Positions 17,337 through 29,698 of a stretch of DNA of 64,000 bases are shown piece by piece. The notes under the pieces were generated by a model. The model ran no database searches. It was given only the letters and a program-made list of their open reading frames with translations, and was not told where the DNA came from. A program made the position numbers and the translations under genes. Origin of the DNA: Umbelopsis ramanniana AG (taxonomy: Eukaryota > Mucoromycota > Umbelopsidomycetes > Umbelopsidales > Umbelopsidaceae). Positions within the stretch are counted from its first letter, which is position 1, and the number at the start of each line of letters is the position of its first letter. The DNA lies in contig NW_026252117.1 in the NCBI RefSeq assembly GCF_025399195.1, positions 1-64,000 on the forward strand, written 5' to 3'.

Positions 17337-20009
17337 ATGGGAAGCGACAGAAAGGATTCCAAGCGCTCCAAGAAAAGCCGATCCGAACATAAGTCCCACA
17401 AAAAGCACAAAAAGCATCACCGATCCAAGGAGGGGGATGCATCGAACAGCGAACCAGAAATAGATTACAATGATCCTTCTCTCTGGACAACCGAAAAGAC
17501 CATTGAAGGCATTGCACCCGTCACCCACAATCCACCAAGTGTTGCCACAGCCATCGCGCCAACTGCAGTAGAAACCGCGCCAGTGGCCGTTGAGCCTAGC
17601 ATCGCCAATCCTGAATCAGCCCGTGATAGCTGGATGACAGACGCTTCGCTTGATTTTTCATCGTTTGGCTCGATCAAGCAAAAGCAACCCAAGGAAGACA
17701 AACCTAACCCTGATCAAGTATGTATTCCCCCGTGTGGTTTGTGGAGAAAGCATGTGCTAATGGTGTTTTTTTAGTTGAAAGTTAGTTCAAGGGAGATCAA
17801 TACTCATTTTAAGGCTGGACTTCATATTGACCAATATCCTGAGCAATCGAAACCGACTTACAAGTTTGGAGACGCAGGTTCAAAATGGAGAATGACAAAG
17901 CTCAGACGTACCATGGAGCAAGCTGAAGATGAAGGTCGACCGCTGGATGAAGTTGCCCTCGAGAAATATGGGGTAAAACGTGGGAGATTTTCTTTGCATT
18001 CGTCCATATCATCGTCTAACACTTTTCTTACTTATAGTCAATGGAAAAATTTGAGGAGGCCATGAGTGAGAAAAGGGCATTGGAGGGCCGAAAGTCAAGA
18101 AGAGGGGATGATGATGGAAGGTCAAGAGATAGGGGAGGCCGACATGAAAGCCATCCTCGCATGATGTTCTCGGATGCTTCTTCATCAAGGGAATCATTTA
18201 AAAAGCCACAGTCACAGACTTCACGACGAGACAATGCGGATGTGGATGAGTTTGGGCGAAGCAGAAGAAAGCGCTCAAGATCACCACCCTCCCACGAAGA
18301 GCAACAGGCGAAGCTTGCCAAAGCAGTCACCAGTGCAGCCGCACCCACCCCATCACGACCTGTCATCATCTCCCAGCATTCAAACCCTACCCTCTTCTCT
18401 GACAAACCACCACTGACCATCGACGAACTGAACAAACTCAACGCAAAAGTAGTGAAAGCACGGTTGATGGGAGCAGCCAATGTTGAAGAACTTGAAAAGG
18501 AATATGAAAAGGAAAAGAAGAGAGCGGACAACTATGGAACGGTGGGTTTTGAGTATTATGCAGTCGTTTGCAGTTATATGTTTCCTGATACTTATCCAAT
18601 TTTCTTTCAGTCAAAAGATCCATCTGTTGCTGTTGTACCCACCATCGATAGCCAAGGACGCCTTCATGAGTTCGCTTTATCAAACTCATCCACTATTCCC
18701 TCAGATGGACCGCAACGTAAACGCAAGGAAAAGTTCGAAGGAACGCATGACAGCCAGACGGGCGAACGACTCAAATACGGATCCAATGATGACAAGGCTA
18801 CATTAGATGACTTGTTGCGACAGGAGAAGGCTGGTACTCGATCTGCCACAGACATGGATATGGATTTGGCAAATCGCATTGTGGGAGACGTTACATTCGA
18901 GGATGATTTGGATTACATGGATGAACATGCTGAAAAAATGGCAACCAAGAAAGAAAAGACAGAAGAATCAAAGATACGGCACGCCATTAATGGTAAGTTC
19001 CCAAATGTATGTATAGCATTGGCGTTAATAAGAAATGCTAACCCTATGTCTTTAGATCATAAACGCAGCCAGCAAGCTCTTGATACCTGCCGATGGTGCT
19101 ATCAAGATGGAAAGCCCCCGCAATGTGCTATGATTTCCCTCGGCACAAAATCCTACTTGGCGTTACCCAATGTTACAGACCTCGTCCCTGGACATTGCTT
19201 CATTGTTCCTTTACAGCATGCTGTATCTAGTCTCGAATGCGATGATGATGTCTGGGATGAGATACGGGTAAGTGATACGCGAAGTAAACATTCAATTACT
19301 GTTTCAAACCTACCATTCTAACTTTCTTTCCTACCAAAACATTATGTTTTTCAGAATTTCCAGAAATGTTTAATGCGTATGTTCCATGAACAAGGAAAAG
19401 GTGTCGTTTTCATGGAGCTGGTCAAGAACATCAAATTCCAGCGCCATACTGTCATTGAATGCATTCCTGTTCCCTATGGCACAGTGGAGGATGCGCCAAT
19501 GTATTTCCAGGTACACACATTTAGCCTTTTGTTGTTGACATATACTTTGTTTTTATATTAATGGTGGTGCATGGAACATGTTTGCAGGAAGCGATCAAAA
19601 ACAGTGAAGGCGAATGGTCTCAACACAAGAAACTGATTGATACATCTCAGCGAGGATTTAGAAGATCCATGGTCAAGAATCTGCCCTACTTTCATGTCTG
19701 GTTTAGTCCTAACGAAGGCTATGGTCACGTCATTGAAGAAGAAAAAGACTTTCCTGCATGGTTCGGCAAGGTAAATCCAGTTCAGATCCATTGCCCCAAT
19801 TTTATGTTCCTGCTTGAAATCTAACTTACCTCTGTGTCGCATGTATTTAGGAAGTTGTAGCGGGAATGATGGATTTACCCCCACATCTATGGCGTAAGCC
19901 TCGTTATCAGCACCAAAGTGATAACCGTGAACGACAAAAAGCTTTCCTCCAGCAATGGCAGAAGTATGACTGGACTGCTGCCTTGGAGGGTGGCGAGTTT
20001 GAACAATAA
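17337..20009 (+). CDS. Cwf19-like splicing/debranching-associated protein (CWF19L2 type)
   Basis: Eight exons: 17337-17717, 17775-17972, 18038-18541, 18611-18992, 19056-19267, 19355-19510, 19588-19770, 19851-20009, giving 724 residues. The N-terminus is Lys/His/Ser-rich and basic. The conserved C-terminal third contains the CwfJ_C_1 domain with CRWCYQDG and the HIT-like PGHCFIVPLQH stretch, then CwfJ_C_2 with LPYFHVWFSP and a C-terminal WRKPR segment. Family members join late spliceosomes and assist intron-lariat turnover with the debranching enzyme. The nuclear location follows from the basic N-terminus and the family. The long middle region with Arg/Asp/Ser repeats looks disordered. Intron-rich structure and phases are consistent throughout. 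Confidence 0.92.
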
Positions 20010-20510
20010 AATCTGGCTCAGTCAAGATACGACTTTATGCCATGTTGTTCTGTACATAGTGGCTCATTGATAATATCCATTTTGACAGGTGTTTTCGTTA
20101 AAGCACCACTTCCATATAAGGTTGTTTGTTGTGTCCCCAGTGTGTTTGACCGCACTGCTTTTTACGACAGCATACTTGCAAAAATATGCCTTCTCAGACA
20201 ATAAAGTAATCGAACGGCCATTGATGTTTCTCCTATCAACTTTCTCTGTAATAATTGTCTCAGCACTGCCATTGTCTCGTACGGCAGCTTTGTTCTGGAG
20301 TGCCTTTCCATCACAGAGCATTTTGGTACAGGACTTGATGACGTATGAACAACCTTTTTTCAGGTCGACCAACACATGATGAATTCGACTCGGCTGTTTG
20401 TAACTTTTTTTCTTTCTCCTTTCTATTTTCCTCTTCTTTTTCCTTGTGAACTGCATCAAAAAATTTCGATACCAAGACTTTGGTTTCATTAGAAGATCGT
20501 GTAATATAAA
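20010..20510. other. Intergenic spacer
   Basis: Between the Cwf19-like gene and the Gly/Tyr-rich gene. Two overlapping open frames of 96 and 159 codons on opposite strands have no recognisable domains and are probably chance. A T/C-rich stretch at about 20402-20450 may be the next promoter. Confidence 0.5.
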
Positions 20511-21107
20511 ATGTTCGGAGGCCATCATCACCGACGGCACCACTCAGCCCCCAATACTCCGTTCCTAGGATCAGGCGGACGTATAACCCCTCGAGAATTT
20601 GCTGTCGACGCAGCTACATTTGCTGGAGCAGAGGCTCTTATCCATCAATACGAAAACAGACACCATGATCAGCACCACCCATTACGAGACGCTGCATTGG
20701 CTGGAGCTGCGGCATTTGGTGTTCAAAAAATACAAAATCACTTTGACCAACCTCAAATGGCCGGCTACCCAATGCAGCAGTACCAGCAGTATCAGCAGCC
20801 ATACGGTAACCCTTACAACAACTACTATGGAGGTGGCTATGGAGCCAATCCTTATGGTGGAGGTTACGGTGGAGGTTACGGTGGGTATGGTGCAGGTCAG
20901 AATGTATACAATGGATACCACACCTACAACATGTACGGCGGAGACATGTACCAAAACCCATATATGCCATATCAACAACAGCACTACCATCGCCGACATA
21001 TGGGTGGATTGTTCTCCTCTAATCCATATGAGAGAGAGTTTCAGCCAAGATACTCCATCATGCAGCCTGGACAAATGAATTGGGGAATGCAGCAACCGTT
21101 CTATTAA
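20511..21107 (+). CDS. Gly/Tyr/Gln/His-rich low-complexity protein
   Basis: Single exon, 198 residues, not recognised. It begins with a His cluster (MFGGHHHRRHH), has a short Ala-rich helical part at about 30-75 (AATFAGAEALIHQYENR and LAGAAAFGVQKI), then a long Gln/Tyr/Gly region with YGGGYGGGYGG-type repeats and ends with Met/Gln/Pro-rich sequence. No signal peptide or membrane segment is visible. The composition is prion-like or phase-separating in character; Tyr/Gly repeats of this sort are also found in some wall and RNA-associated proteins. Function is not inferred. Codon use is like the neighbours, which supports a real gene. Confidence 0.65.
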   Translation: MFGGHHHRRHHSAPNTPFLGSGGRITPREFAVDAATFAGAEALIHQYENRHHDQHHPLRDAALAGAAAFGVQKIQNHFDQPQMAGYPMQQYQQYQQPYGNPYNNYYGGGYGANPYGGGYGGGYGGYGAGQNVYNGYHTYNMYGGDMYQNPYMPYQQQHYHRRHMGGLFSSNPYEREFQPRYSIMQPGQMNWGMQQPFY

Positions 21108-21629
21108 ACCTTGTAACTTTCTTTAGTTAACTGTTCTATACCACTGCTGTAAACTACATGTATACTTTTTTTCCACGCCGCCGCCCATTTAATGTCACCG
21201 AATAAAAAAATCTTGGTTGTAATACGCTTATAGGATAGGAACAACCGGTCAATGACTTCATATTGATACTTTAGCTCATCTTTTGCAAACCATTGCTTGC
21301 CCCAGCTATTTGTTCAATGCGCAGTATTGCGTTTCCTTCTCTATCGTTATCATTTTTGTTCTTAACATGCCAAAGACGAACATGAGTCCCCTTTCCTGGA
21401 ACTTGCTCAATTCGCCGGTCACCATGTTTTCACCCTGACAATTCTTCTATCATACCGCCTTTGCCAACTTCATCAAAACTCGCTCGGCTTCATAATAATA
21501 GTTTGTAATATACGCAAATATAAACCGGAGAATACTAAGTATCTACAATAATCTAAAGCTAAACCAAAAAAAAACCAAAACTTCCCATACATCGAGTTGA
21601 AGAAGAGAAGTGTATGAAATACATATAAA
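21108..21629. other. Convergent intergenic region
   Basis: Lies between the stop codons of two convergent genes. Only AT-rich DNA and short poly-A or poly-T runs are seen. No gene is supported. Confidence 0.6.
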
Positions 21630-23248
21630 TTACCTTCTCTTCATTAGATATACCACTACGCCGAATTGTGTGGCTTGAATAGAATGTGGAGTTGAGGTAT
21701 TTTCAATGTCACATCCAAGCCAGGTAGACCCATCCACCGAGGACTCGTCACGACACAATCCAGTTTCATTGGGATATTCAGGCATGACGCTGAGATCAAA
21801 ATATTGGCGGCAACCCATGAAAAATGCCTCCTCTTCTTCTCGCTTCAGAGCTCGTTTCTTGTACACAAGATACACCGTAGTGACACCGGGTGAACTTAAG
21901 TGAATCAATGTTTGCAACAGGGCCGAAGTTTTACTGGGGTCGTACAGGACATCGGAAGCAATTATGTAGTCAATTGGCTTCCAGGCGGTGACTTTCTGTG
22001 AGTCGCATTGCATCCCCCAGCGCAAAGGAGTGATGGAAACAAATGGATGGCTGACTGCTTGTAATGACTGCTGCTGTTGGTTGTTTTGGTCCAAAGTCTT
22101 CGCAGGTGGCATATTCAGTTGATAATTACGTCTAATGAGAGGAAGAGCTTCTTGCAAATCGGTTAGCGTTACAGATGGAGGGGTACCGTGTCGACTAACC
22201 GAGTTATGCCTGCGTAAAATTTGGTATATGAATGAGATGGCGACACCAAAACAACCGAGCCTAGGGGGCAACAAAAATGACGAATGACTTGTTAGCAAGA
22301 CGCCCGCCAAACAAGAACCAATTTAAGCCTCATGTGTACTTACCCGGCACTAAGGTCCATTATATGTACATTGTCGAGAAACGAAGGGTCTTTGGCTAAA
22401 CGTTTTGCAAAGATATCGGTAATGACCAGCGCTCCATCCCAGATTTTGCCTGGCATCCCAGATCTCCAATTTTCTTCCAACAAGATGTAGCGTTCATCTT
22501 GACCACATCGAAAAGGGTACGCTCGATAGGATCGATTGGTTTCTTGTTTTTGGTCCCAAAACCCTTCATTTACGGAGGTAATAGCTGCAGCGGGCTGGGC
22601 TGCCAGGTTTTTGGATACCACATCTGACCACATGGAGGGTACAGAGAACGGGTCAAAACCAGAATGGTCCTTATGATCGTTTATCACTAGAGGCCCAATG
22701 ACAAGAGGTAATACCTTGCTAGCAGTAAGGGAGTCTCGTTCAGCATGACTTTGAAATATATACAAATAAACATTGTGTGAACGGGGATCTAATTTGTCAT
22801 TAGCAGAGGGCCGGATACGAAATTGCAAACCACCACGATTGCTTTGGTCGAAACCGATGGTATTCGCTAACCGCTGGCCGTCATATCCCCATTCATCGTC
22901 TTGCAAAGGCTGTGTATCCACTTGGTACCGTGCATCTTCCACAAACGAGTCGTTTCTCCGGGTGAGTAACTTACAGCTCAATTGGACTTGGATATTGGCA
23001 CTGATGTTTTGGCAAGACGGTAGACCCATTTCATTGACTAAACAGAGATCTACGCGACTCCACTGCGCCCATCTAAGTACTTTTTGTGTTGATCGCTGCA
23101 GTACTATGCGATACAACATTTGGTTGTAGTTGAGTTGTGAATAGAAATGCTTATAATAGTCCTCATTAAAGTCTTTGCCGGGAATGGCCGAATAGTAGCG
23201 TGGTGGTAGAGTGTTTTTGCATATGGTGGCAGTTATACTCTTAACCAT
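21630..23248 (-). CDS. Lysine methyltransferase-like protein (METTL21/Methyltransf_16 family)
   Basis: Two exons on the minus strand, 23248-22344 and 22260-21630, give 511 residues. The SAM-binding motif I spans the intron (HIMDLSAGLGCFGVAIS), and the family's ASDVLYD motif lies in the second exon. Family members are class I SAM-dependent methyltransferases that methylate lysines in chaperones, eEF1A or ribosomal proteins. The N-terminal 250 residues before the catalytic core are unusually long for this family and contain a beta-rich part with several Cys residues; they may be a substrate-recognition domain. The PPY-type RRHNSVSR insertion and a Gln run (NNQQQQ) follow motif I. The substrate cannot be assigned. 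Confidence 0.85.
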
Positions 23249-23530
23249 GGATTGAAGATGAAGGGCGAGGCGAGACAGAATAACAGATTCAGCTCTTTTT
23301 CAAAAACCAGTCCGCCGGGCCGTATGTAATTTTTCCGTCAATTCATGCAATTTCAGCCCAGTGAATGACATTTTTGGTAGAGGTAAAAAATTATATATCT
23401 TCAAGCGATTATTGAACAATGGACTAATTTGAAAAAAAAAAAATACATGGCAACTGGGCGGGGGACAATGGTATATACTGGACCTAAGCTGGAAGACAAG
23501 GGCCCAAAGAATATAACTCTATTAAGGGAT

Positions 23531-26032
23531 CTAAGGTGATTGACTATTTCTGAGGTGGATGGGACCACCACGCTTGTTTCGAGCATCATTCCCAGAGTTT
23601 GGAGTGTTGGATCTATTTTGGCTTGAAAAAGGTAAAGCTGACCCTATGGATCTACCAAAAACACGACCGGCACCGACAATAATATTAGACGATGGGGATG
23701 GTGGAAGGTCGTCAATAGAATTGCGCGACTGAGAACCCACAGGATTCAAGTCGAGGGTATTGTCGTTCGCTCCAAAATCTTCATCGTCAAAGGAGGTACT
23801 GGTGAAATCCATGTTGGTAAAGCTGTGCAAGATGTTTCCTTGTGAGCGTTCCATCTTTCGCTTTTTGGCTCTCCAATACGCTGCAATTGTTTTGTTACGA
23901 TCATGAATATGACGTTTGGTAAAGAATGGCTTAAGATATTTGTTGTCAAACGACAAGAACCAATGGGGTGTATCTTCAGCGATGGGATGTCCAATTGGAC
24001 CAGAAAGCAGGGCTCCGATAGACTGTTCTGAGGTGTCTCTGTCGTTCGTTTGAAAGTGTCGGGGAGCCTCGTCAAATTCAAAGTCACTGTCGACATCTAA
24101 TAAGCCCTGTCGACTGGAATCCTCGCTATTTATTCTTCCTCGTTCGCGGCGCGATCGTCGGCGTAATCTTGCACGCTCCTCGTCCTCATCGTCTTCTTCC
24201 GTACTTGAGGTATCGCTATACTCCTTCACACCCGTACGAATACCGAGAATTTGCAGCATTCGGTTGGTCGTTCCACCAAAAATCAGTACGGTCAACACCA
24301 CAACCACAAGGATGGTGGTACGCATAGCTGGACCAGATTCTCCGGTTAGACCAGCTGCCAAGGCAAAAGCTACTGCACCACGGAGTCCTGACCAAAACAA
24401 CATGACTTGATGAGAACGTGGAAGTTGGACAGGTTCACCAAAGTATCTGCATACGGCATTGATGACGGCAGACAGCGGAGCAACAGCAAAGTATCGAGCA
24501 ACGCATATGAATATCTAAAAGTTCAATGAATAAAGTTTAGGAGAAAAAGGTCAATTCAATTTGTCATTTCCGAATAGATGCCAATCGATTCAACTTACAG
24601 TAGTCAAAAATATAAAAAGAGGTTTGAACATTGCGTCTTCTTGAGTAAACAGGTTCACACCAAGATAGATGAATATAAAATTTTCCGAGAGCTGTGAAAG
24701 AACTTGAAACATAGCTTTCGTTGTTTTCTTGCTATGCCTCGACATATTGTCATAGGCATAATGCTTGAGAGTGATACCAGCGAACAACAGGGTGACGATA
24801 CCTGACATCTTTGCTCCATTCGAAAAGAGATAGCTACTGTAGGCAAACAAACTGACAAGGCATGACTCGATTGCGTGATACTTGTGTAGCTGCGAATACT
24901 TTAGCATCAGTGCTACACTTATACCAAAGAGAACGCCAATGGCTACTGAGCCAGTAAAGACGCCAATGAATGTCCCAATGCCTTTGAAGATGTTCGCCGC
25001 ATGAAGTTCCTGACCACGGAATTTGTTCAAAGTTCTGAGATACACAACCGTTGAATTACTATTTTAAAGCTCTCCCTTGGTGTCTTAAAAGAGAATGGCT
25101 AAAGAATGACTTACTCTGAAAGAACAATGGCTACAGCGTCGTTCAATAAACTTTCTCCAGATATGATTGAAAAGAGCTTTGGATCAACACCGAGTTGCGA
25201 GAAAATGGCGAGGATCGTGACCGGGTCAGTGGCAGATAAAATGGCTCCAAATATAAGACTATCGAGGAAGCTAATATCAAGTCCTTCAACATGGGCAAGA
25301 GAATACAAGTATGTGCATACGCTGTGGCAGATGACGTTAGGTCATGAGGGAAACCAGTACTAGGATAGGAGGCACTTACCCTATGATGACAGCTGATATA
25401 AGGGTTCCCATCAATGCAAAAATCAATATCGTACCAAAATTTCGAAAAAAGTTTTGCTATGATACGCATTTGTTAGATTTCCATAGCTGCTTGTGCTGAA
25501 TAACCCGATTGAAGGTACCTACCCGTTTCAACTCGTAACCAGAGTTTAAAATAATCGGAGGCAGTAAAAGATTGAAAAAGAATCCTCCATTGAATTGTAC
25601 CATATGTTGTATGATAGTTCCTGGCGATAACTTGATGATAAGACCAACCAACATACCTGCAAATTAATAAATAAAGGTCAATGAATATGACGGTGAATAA
25701 CAACTCCGCTGCGTTTAAAGATATACGGAGACATGTCTTGGCTGCGGCCATCAGCAAGAGAAGCATGGATTCCTGCCCGGCCAACCAAGGTACAACCCAA
25801 TAGCACAAAACTAAATACATATGCGATACATACCGGCCATGATGGATATGACTGTTTCGTGAATTGCTCGAATCTTCTTTAGTTGTAGATAGTAACTGGT
25901 CCATAGTGCACCAATCAGCAGTGTTGTAAGTATAAGTAGCGCCCAGGAAGAGTACATTTCTTCCTCAACAGGATTATTCTTGAGTTCATCACCAGGGCTG
26001 GTGCCATTGGTGGTATTATTTCCACTATCCAT
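23531..26032 (-). CDS. Endosomal Na+(K+)/H+ exchanger, Nhx1/NHE6-9 type
   Basis: Six exons on the minus strand: 26032-25834, 25656-25523, 25456-25380, 25321-25115, 25034-24599, 24514-23531, giving 678 residues. Key CPA1 elements are the [19 protein letters not shown] segment (amiloride-site region of endosomal NHEs), [11 protein letters not shown] and [13 protein letters not shown] with the transport Asn-Asp pair, and [14 protein letters not shown] with the conserved Arg. About 12 transmembrane helices are followed by a cytosolic tail of about 240 residues with an acidic [12 protein letters not shown] run and Arg clusters. It swaps cytosolic Na+ or K+ for luminal protons in late endosomes or vacuole and affects trafficking and salt tolerance. 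The start at 26032 is the first ATG in frame; the open frame extends two codons further without ATG. Confidence 0.93.
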
Positions 26033-26580
26033 CGCCAAGAATCGGCAAAAGGGTGGGCGGGTCGATATTAAAGAACTGAGTTATTTGAGGACTGGTTCTT
26101 CAAACAGCAGCAGCGGGTTCATCGTCAAGTCACATGATCCAAAGGTTATACGGTGTGTTTTTTTTTTCCTTTGAATTTTCCAAACAACTGGACAAATCCC
26201 CCAACCCTTGTTCCCCACTTACACACACATTTGCTGCTTTACTTCTGTTCATGCTTCGTTCATCCCTGGACTTTTACAGCGTCAATTACAGAAAATATAT
26301 ATTAGAGCAGCATCCGTCGCAACTTGTCAAGTTCAAGAGAAAGAAATCTACGCAAACGTTTTCGTAAATTATCCTTTTCGAAACCCACCATCCAACCTAC
26401 CCTTTCGACTTTCATAGGAAGCAAACCCTTTACCGTTTCCAAACTTTACTTGTGAACATCTTTCCAAGATTACAAATTTCAAAGAAATCCCTTTTGCTTC
26501 AAGAAAACGTTTCTTGAGCCCCAACATATATCTACAAGACTCAATCAGCAGAAGATAACTTTTAACGAACATCATCCATC
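26033..26580. promoter_or_regulatory. Divergent promoter region, Na+/H+ exchanger / eIF5
   Basis: 548 bp between start codons. GGGCGGG at 26055-26061 is only 23 bp before the exchanger start. A T10 run lies near 26157-26167. The eIF5 side is C/T-rich with a probable long leader. Two short open frames within are not supported. Confidence 0.5.
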
Positions 26581-28124
26581 ATGGCTACTGTTAACATTAG
26601 AAGAGATGTCAAGGATTCTTTCTACCGCTACAAGATGCCCAAACTCATTTCAAAGGTAAATACAAACACTGGTTAGCTTTACCGTCGGCCGCTTTTTTTT
26701 TGTATTTTTTTTTTATATTACCGCTTCATTTTACTGAGCCACCCTTGTTGACTCATCTAGGTTGAAGGCAAAGGTAATGGTATCAAGACTGTCGTCCCTA
26801 ATATGACCGATATTGCAAGATCGCTCTCTCGCCCTGCCACCTGTAAGTCGCTATTTTTCTTGTCATTTGAATGTTTAATAGGGCTTTTAGACTGACCCAT
26901 GTACCTGACCGGCGGTCTCCCTTTCCATCTTGCAGATCCTACCAAATTCTTTGGTTGTGAACTCGGAGCTCAAGTCAAGTGCGACGAAAAGAACGACCGA
27001 TACATTGTCAATGGAGCTCACGATGCCGAAAAACTCCAAACTCTTTTGGACGGCTTCATCCAAAAGTTTGTTCTTTGCCCATCTTGCCAGAATCCTGAAA
27101 CTGACTTGGTACGTTGTGGATATTTTCTGTTGTATTCTAAATTAGCGAGTCTGTTTTAACGCTTGTTTCTCTTCCTGCGCAGATCATTACAAAGAATGAC
27201 GATATCGAAATGGATTGCAAGGCTTGCGGCGCTCGTAACCCCGGTGACATGCGTCACAAGCTTGCCTCGTACATCATCAAGAATCCTCCTGAATCCGCTT
27301 CCAAGAAGGGCGGCAAGAAGCAACGTAAAGCTGCTACTGCTCAAACCAACGGAACGGACGAAAATGGTATTCCTGAAACCAACATGGAAGAAATGGACGA
27401 CGCTGCAGGCTCTGATGACGATATGATCACTCAAAAGATCAACAAGGAAGCTGCCGGACTCAAACTTGAGAGTACTATGGATGACGATTGGAGCGTAGAC
27501 ACCAGCGAAGAGGCTGTTGCTGCACGCATGAAGGAACTTAGCGTCAAGGCTTCTCTCCTAGGAAATGGTGACGATGACGATGATGAAGATGGCGACAACA
27601 AGTATGAGCAGTTTGGTCAATGGCTCGAGGAAAACAAGGAGAGCGGCGACGCTGAGATCATTGCCAAGGCTGAAGAGCTCGGTGTGTTGGGCAAATACAA
27701 AGTTTGTCAAGTCCTGGTTCAATGTATCTTCAATGAGAATGTCAGCAATCAAATACCCAAGAGAGTCAAGCTACTTCGCAAAGTAGGTGTTTTTTTATTG
27801 ATTTGAACAATGTGAAAATACCGTTGCAGACACTAATTAATCCATCTACAGTTTGTTAAAGGCGAAAAGCACCAAAGGGCCGTCCTTGGTGGTATTGAAA
27901 GACTTGTTGGCTTGGATTACAAGGACAAGTTGCTCAGTAAGGTTCCCATCATTTTGAAGAAACTCTACGATTCTGATATCGTTGAGGAAGAAGCCATCTT
28001 GAAGTGGGGCGAGAAGCCTTCCAAGCGTTATGTCGACAGAGATACCTCCAAGGCTGTCAAGAAGGCCGCTACTCCTTTTCTTGAATGGCTTGCCAATGCA
28101 TCTGAAGAGGAGGAGAGCGATTAA
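26581..28124 (+). CDS. TIF5: Translation initiation factor eIF5
   Basis: Five exons: 26581-26655, 26761-26842, 26936-27108, 27183-27782, 27852-28124, giving 400 residues. The N-terminal domain starts [20 protein letters not shown], containing the Arg-15 region that makes eIF5 the GTPase-activating protein of eIF2, and contains the zinc-binding CPSC...CKACG ribbon. A charged linker (about 160-250) includes the acidic [11 protein letters not shown] stretch. The C-terminal W2/HEAT domain has the aromatic/acidic box with [13 protein letters not shown] and binds eIF2-beta and eIF3c. It acts in the cytosolic 43S preinitiation complex. Codon use is biased as expected for an abundant protein. Length matches yeast eIF5 (405). 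Confidence 0.96.
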
Positions 28125-29020
28125 ATCGCCTTTATGACACCGTTCCACTGTATCCCTTTTCCGTATCTTTCTAAATGCCTAGGTAGTCTGTAGTTTCTAT
28201 TGTCGCTATGTAGCCAATGTGTGGTGATACACAAAGGTATCAATAAAATGAATGAAAGCAATTGGTATGTTTTTAGTTCGGTAGACACACTTGTCATCGC
28301 TGCTGTCTCTTACAAGGCAACAATGAATATTGAGGGCCAGTCACTGGAAAGCCTTATTTAACAACAGAGGATGTCGTAAGGATATGTTGTCCCAATATTC
28401 TGCAGCTACATGCAATTTGGTGAGGTTACAGCTAATGCAGTGAAACCTCTATCCAATGACATTGACATGACTGATACATGCGATTTTATAACGCTGTTTT
28501 CAACCTTCATAAAACACTGCCGAATATCTTACAATTCTGTCGTACAAAGGTTCTGGTCTGTAGCTAAAATATTAACCAGCATCAAGGCAATTTAGTGCTG
28601 TTCATTTTGTGGATCACTCACTTATCGCTTGTTTTGGCACTTGTTTTCTTTTATGGATGGATGATCCCATTGCGCGGACACGTCGTCAGCACACCATCCC
28701 ATACGCCAACACCGCTATCTACTTCCTCAGCTGCGTACTATTTTTCAAGGATACACCCCTCGCAGTGAATACCTTTAGACGCCGAGAAAGAAGGGTTGAC
28801 TGGCAAGGAAAAAAAATAGTATGGGTTGGGGGAACAATTAGTATGGTTGCTGCACACTTCTTTGTCACCCGTTAAAACATAAAGGCATCTTCAATGGGTG
28901 TCTATTTTTCTTTTCCAAGACAGTTGAATCGGAATGCATCGGGACTCAGCAAAACCCTTCCCAAGCTTTTTTTTTATAATTTTTTCAATTTTCAGATCGC
29001 TCGGCTGGCCAAGTTCTCTT
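28125..29020. other. Gene-free 0.9 kb spacer
   Basis: Between eIF5 and the HIU hydrolase gene. Short open frames at 28410-28595 and 28609-28875 lack motifs; the latter has no ATG start. A T-rich segment at about 28968-28991 precedes the next gene and may be its promoter or a leader-intron 3' end (TTTTCAG at 28990-28995 region). Confidence 0.5.
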
Positions 29021-29698
29021 ATGCAAGCTCGTTTGGAAGCTATTAAAAATCAACTACAGGTTGGGATATAATTTTCACATCTGCATTGTATGCGCACTCT
29101 CCACTGACTCGTCCTAGCCAATGTCTGCACACAAGAGTCCAGTCACCTGCCACGTCTTGATCGCTTCGACAGGCATTCCGGGAAAGAATGTTGCGGTTAA
29201 GATTGAACAATTAGATCAAGCGACTGCCGACTTCAAGGTGCTGTCCACCTCGTAAGTTTCCATGACGGACCGAGAACATCTTCTTTGTATTGTCTACTCA
29301 CCTGGTATTTCACAGCGAGACCAACGACGATGGCCGTTGCCCCACACTTTTACCTGCCAACCACCAAATTGAAAAAGGCATCTATCGTGTCACATTCGAA
29401 ACTAAAAAGTACTTTGAAGGCCAAGGTCAGGCCTGCTTTTACCCATATGTGCAGGTATGTTATGTTATCGATGGGAGAGAGAGAAAGCTATGACCTACCC
29501 AAAAGGAAAGCGTTGTAGGACAGAGGGTATAATACCAGGCTGGCTGGCCCTCAAAGTGAAAAATAATAACAACCGTTTATACTGAAATGGCCCCATTTTT
29601 CCTTCTAGATCGTCTTTGAGTTGGCCAACCCAGAACAGCATTATCATATTCCATTGTTAATCAGTCCTTACTCCTACACTACGTACAGAGGTAGTTAG
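29021..29698 (+). CDS. 5-hydroxyisourate hydrolase (transthyretin-like) with PTS2
   Basis: Four exons, 29021-29059, 29118-29251, 29316-29454, 29609-29698, giving 133 residues. It hydrolyses 5-hydroxyisourate, the product of urate oxidase, to OHCU in purine breakdown. Family marks: SPVTCHVL with the active-site His, NDDGRCP with the Arg, EQHYHIPLLISP with a second His, and the C-terminal YRGS tetrapeptide that defines HIUases against transthyretins. The first exon encodes MQARLEAIKNQLQ, in which RLEAIKNQL fits the peroxisomal PTS2 consensus (R/K)(L/V/I)x5(H/Q)(L/A). Animal and plant HIUases also carry PTS2 signals, so peroxisomal location beside urate oxidase is likely. Initiation at the second Met (MSAHK) would lose the signal. 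No other urate genes are adjacent. Confidence 0.93.

Noticed and set aside
20064-20543. 159-codon minus-strand open frame overlapping the start of the Gly/Tyr-rich gene
   Set aside because: No motif, lysine-rich from a T-rich stretch, overlaps a promoter region and a better gene.
28609-28875. 88-codon frame upstream of the HIU hydrolase gene
   Set aside because: GTG start, no domain, no splice link to neighbours.
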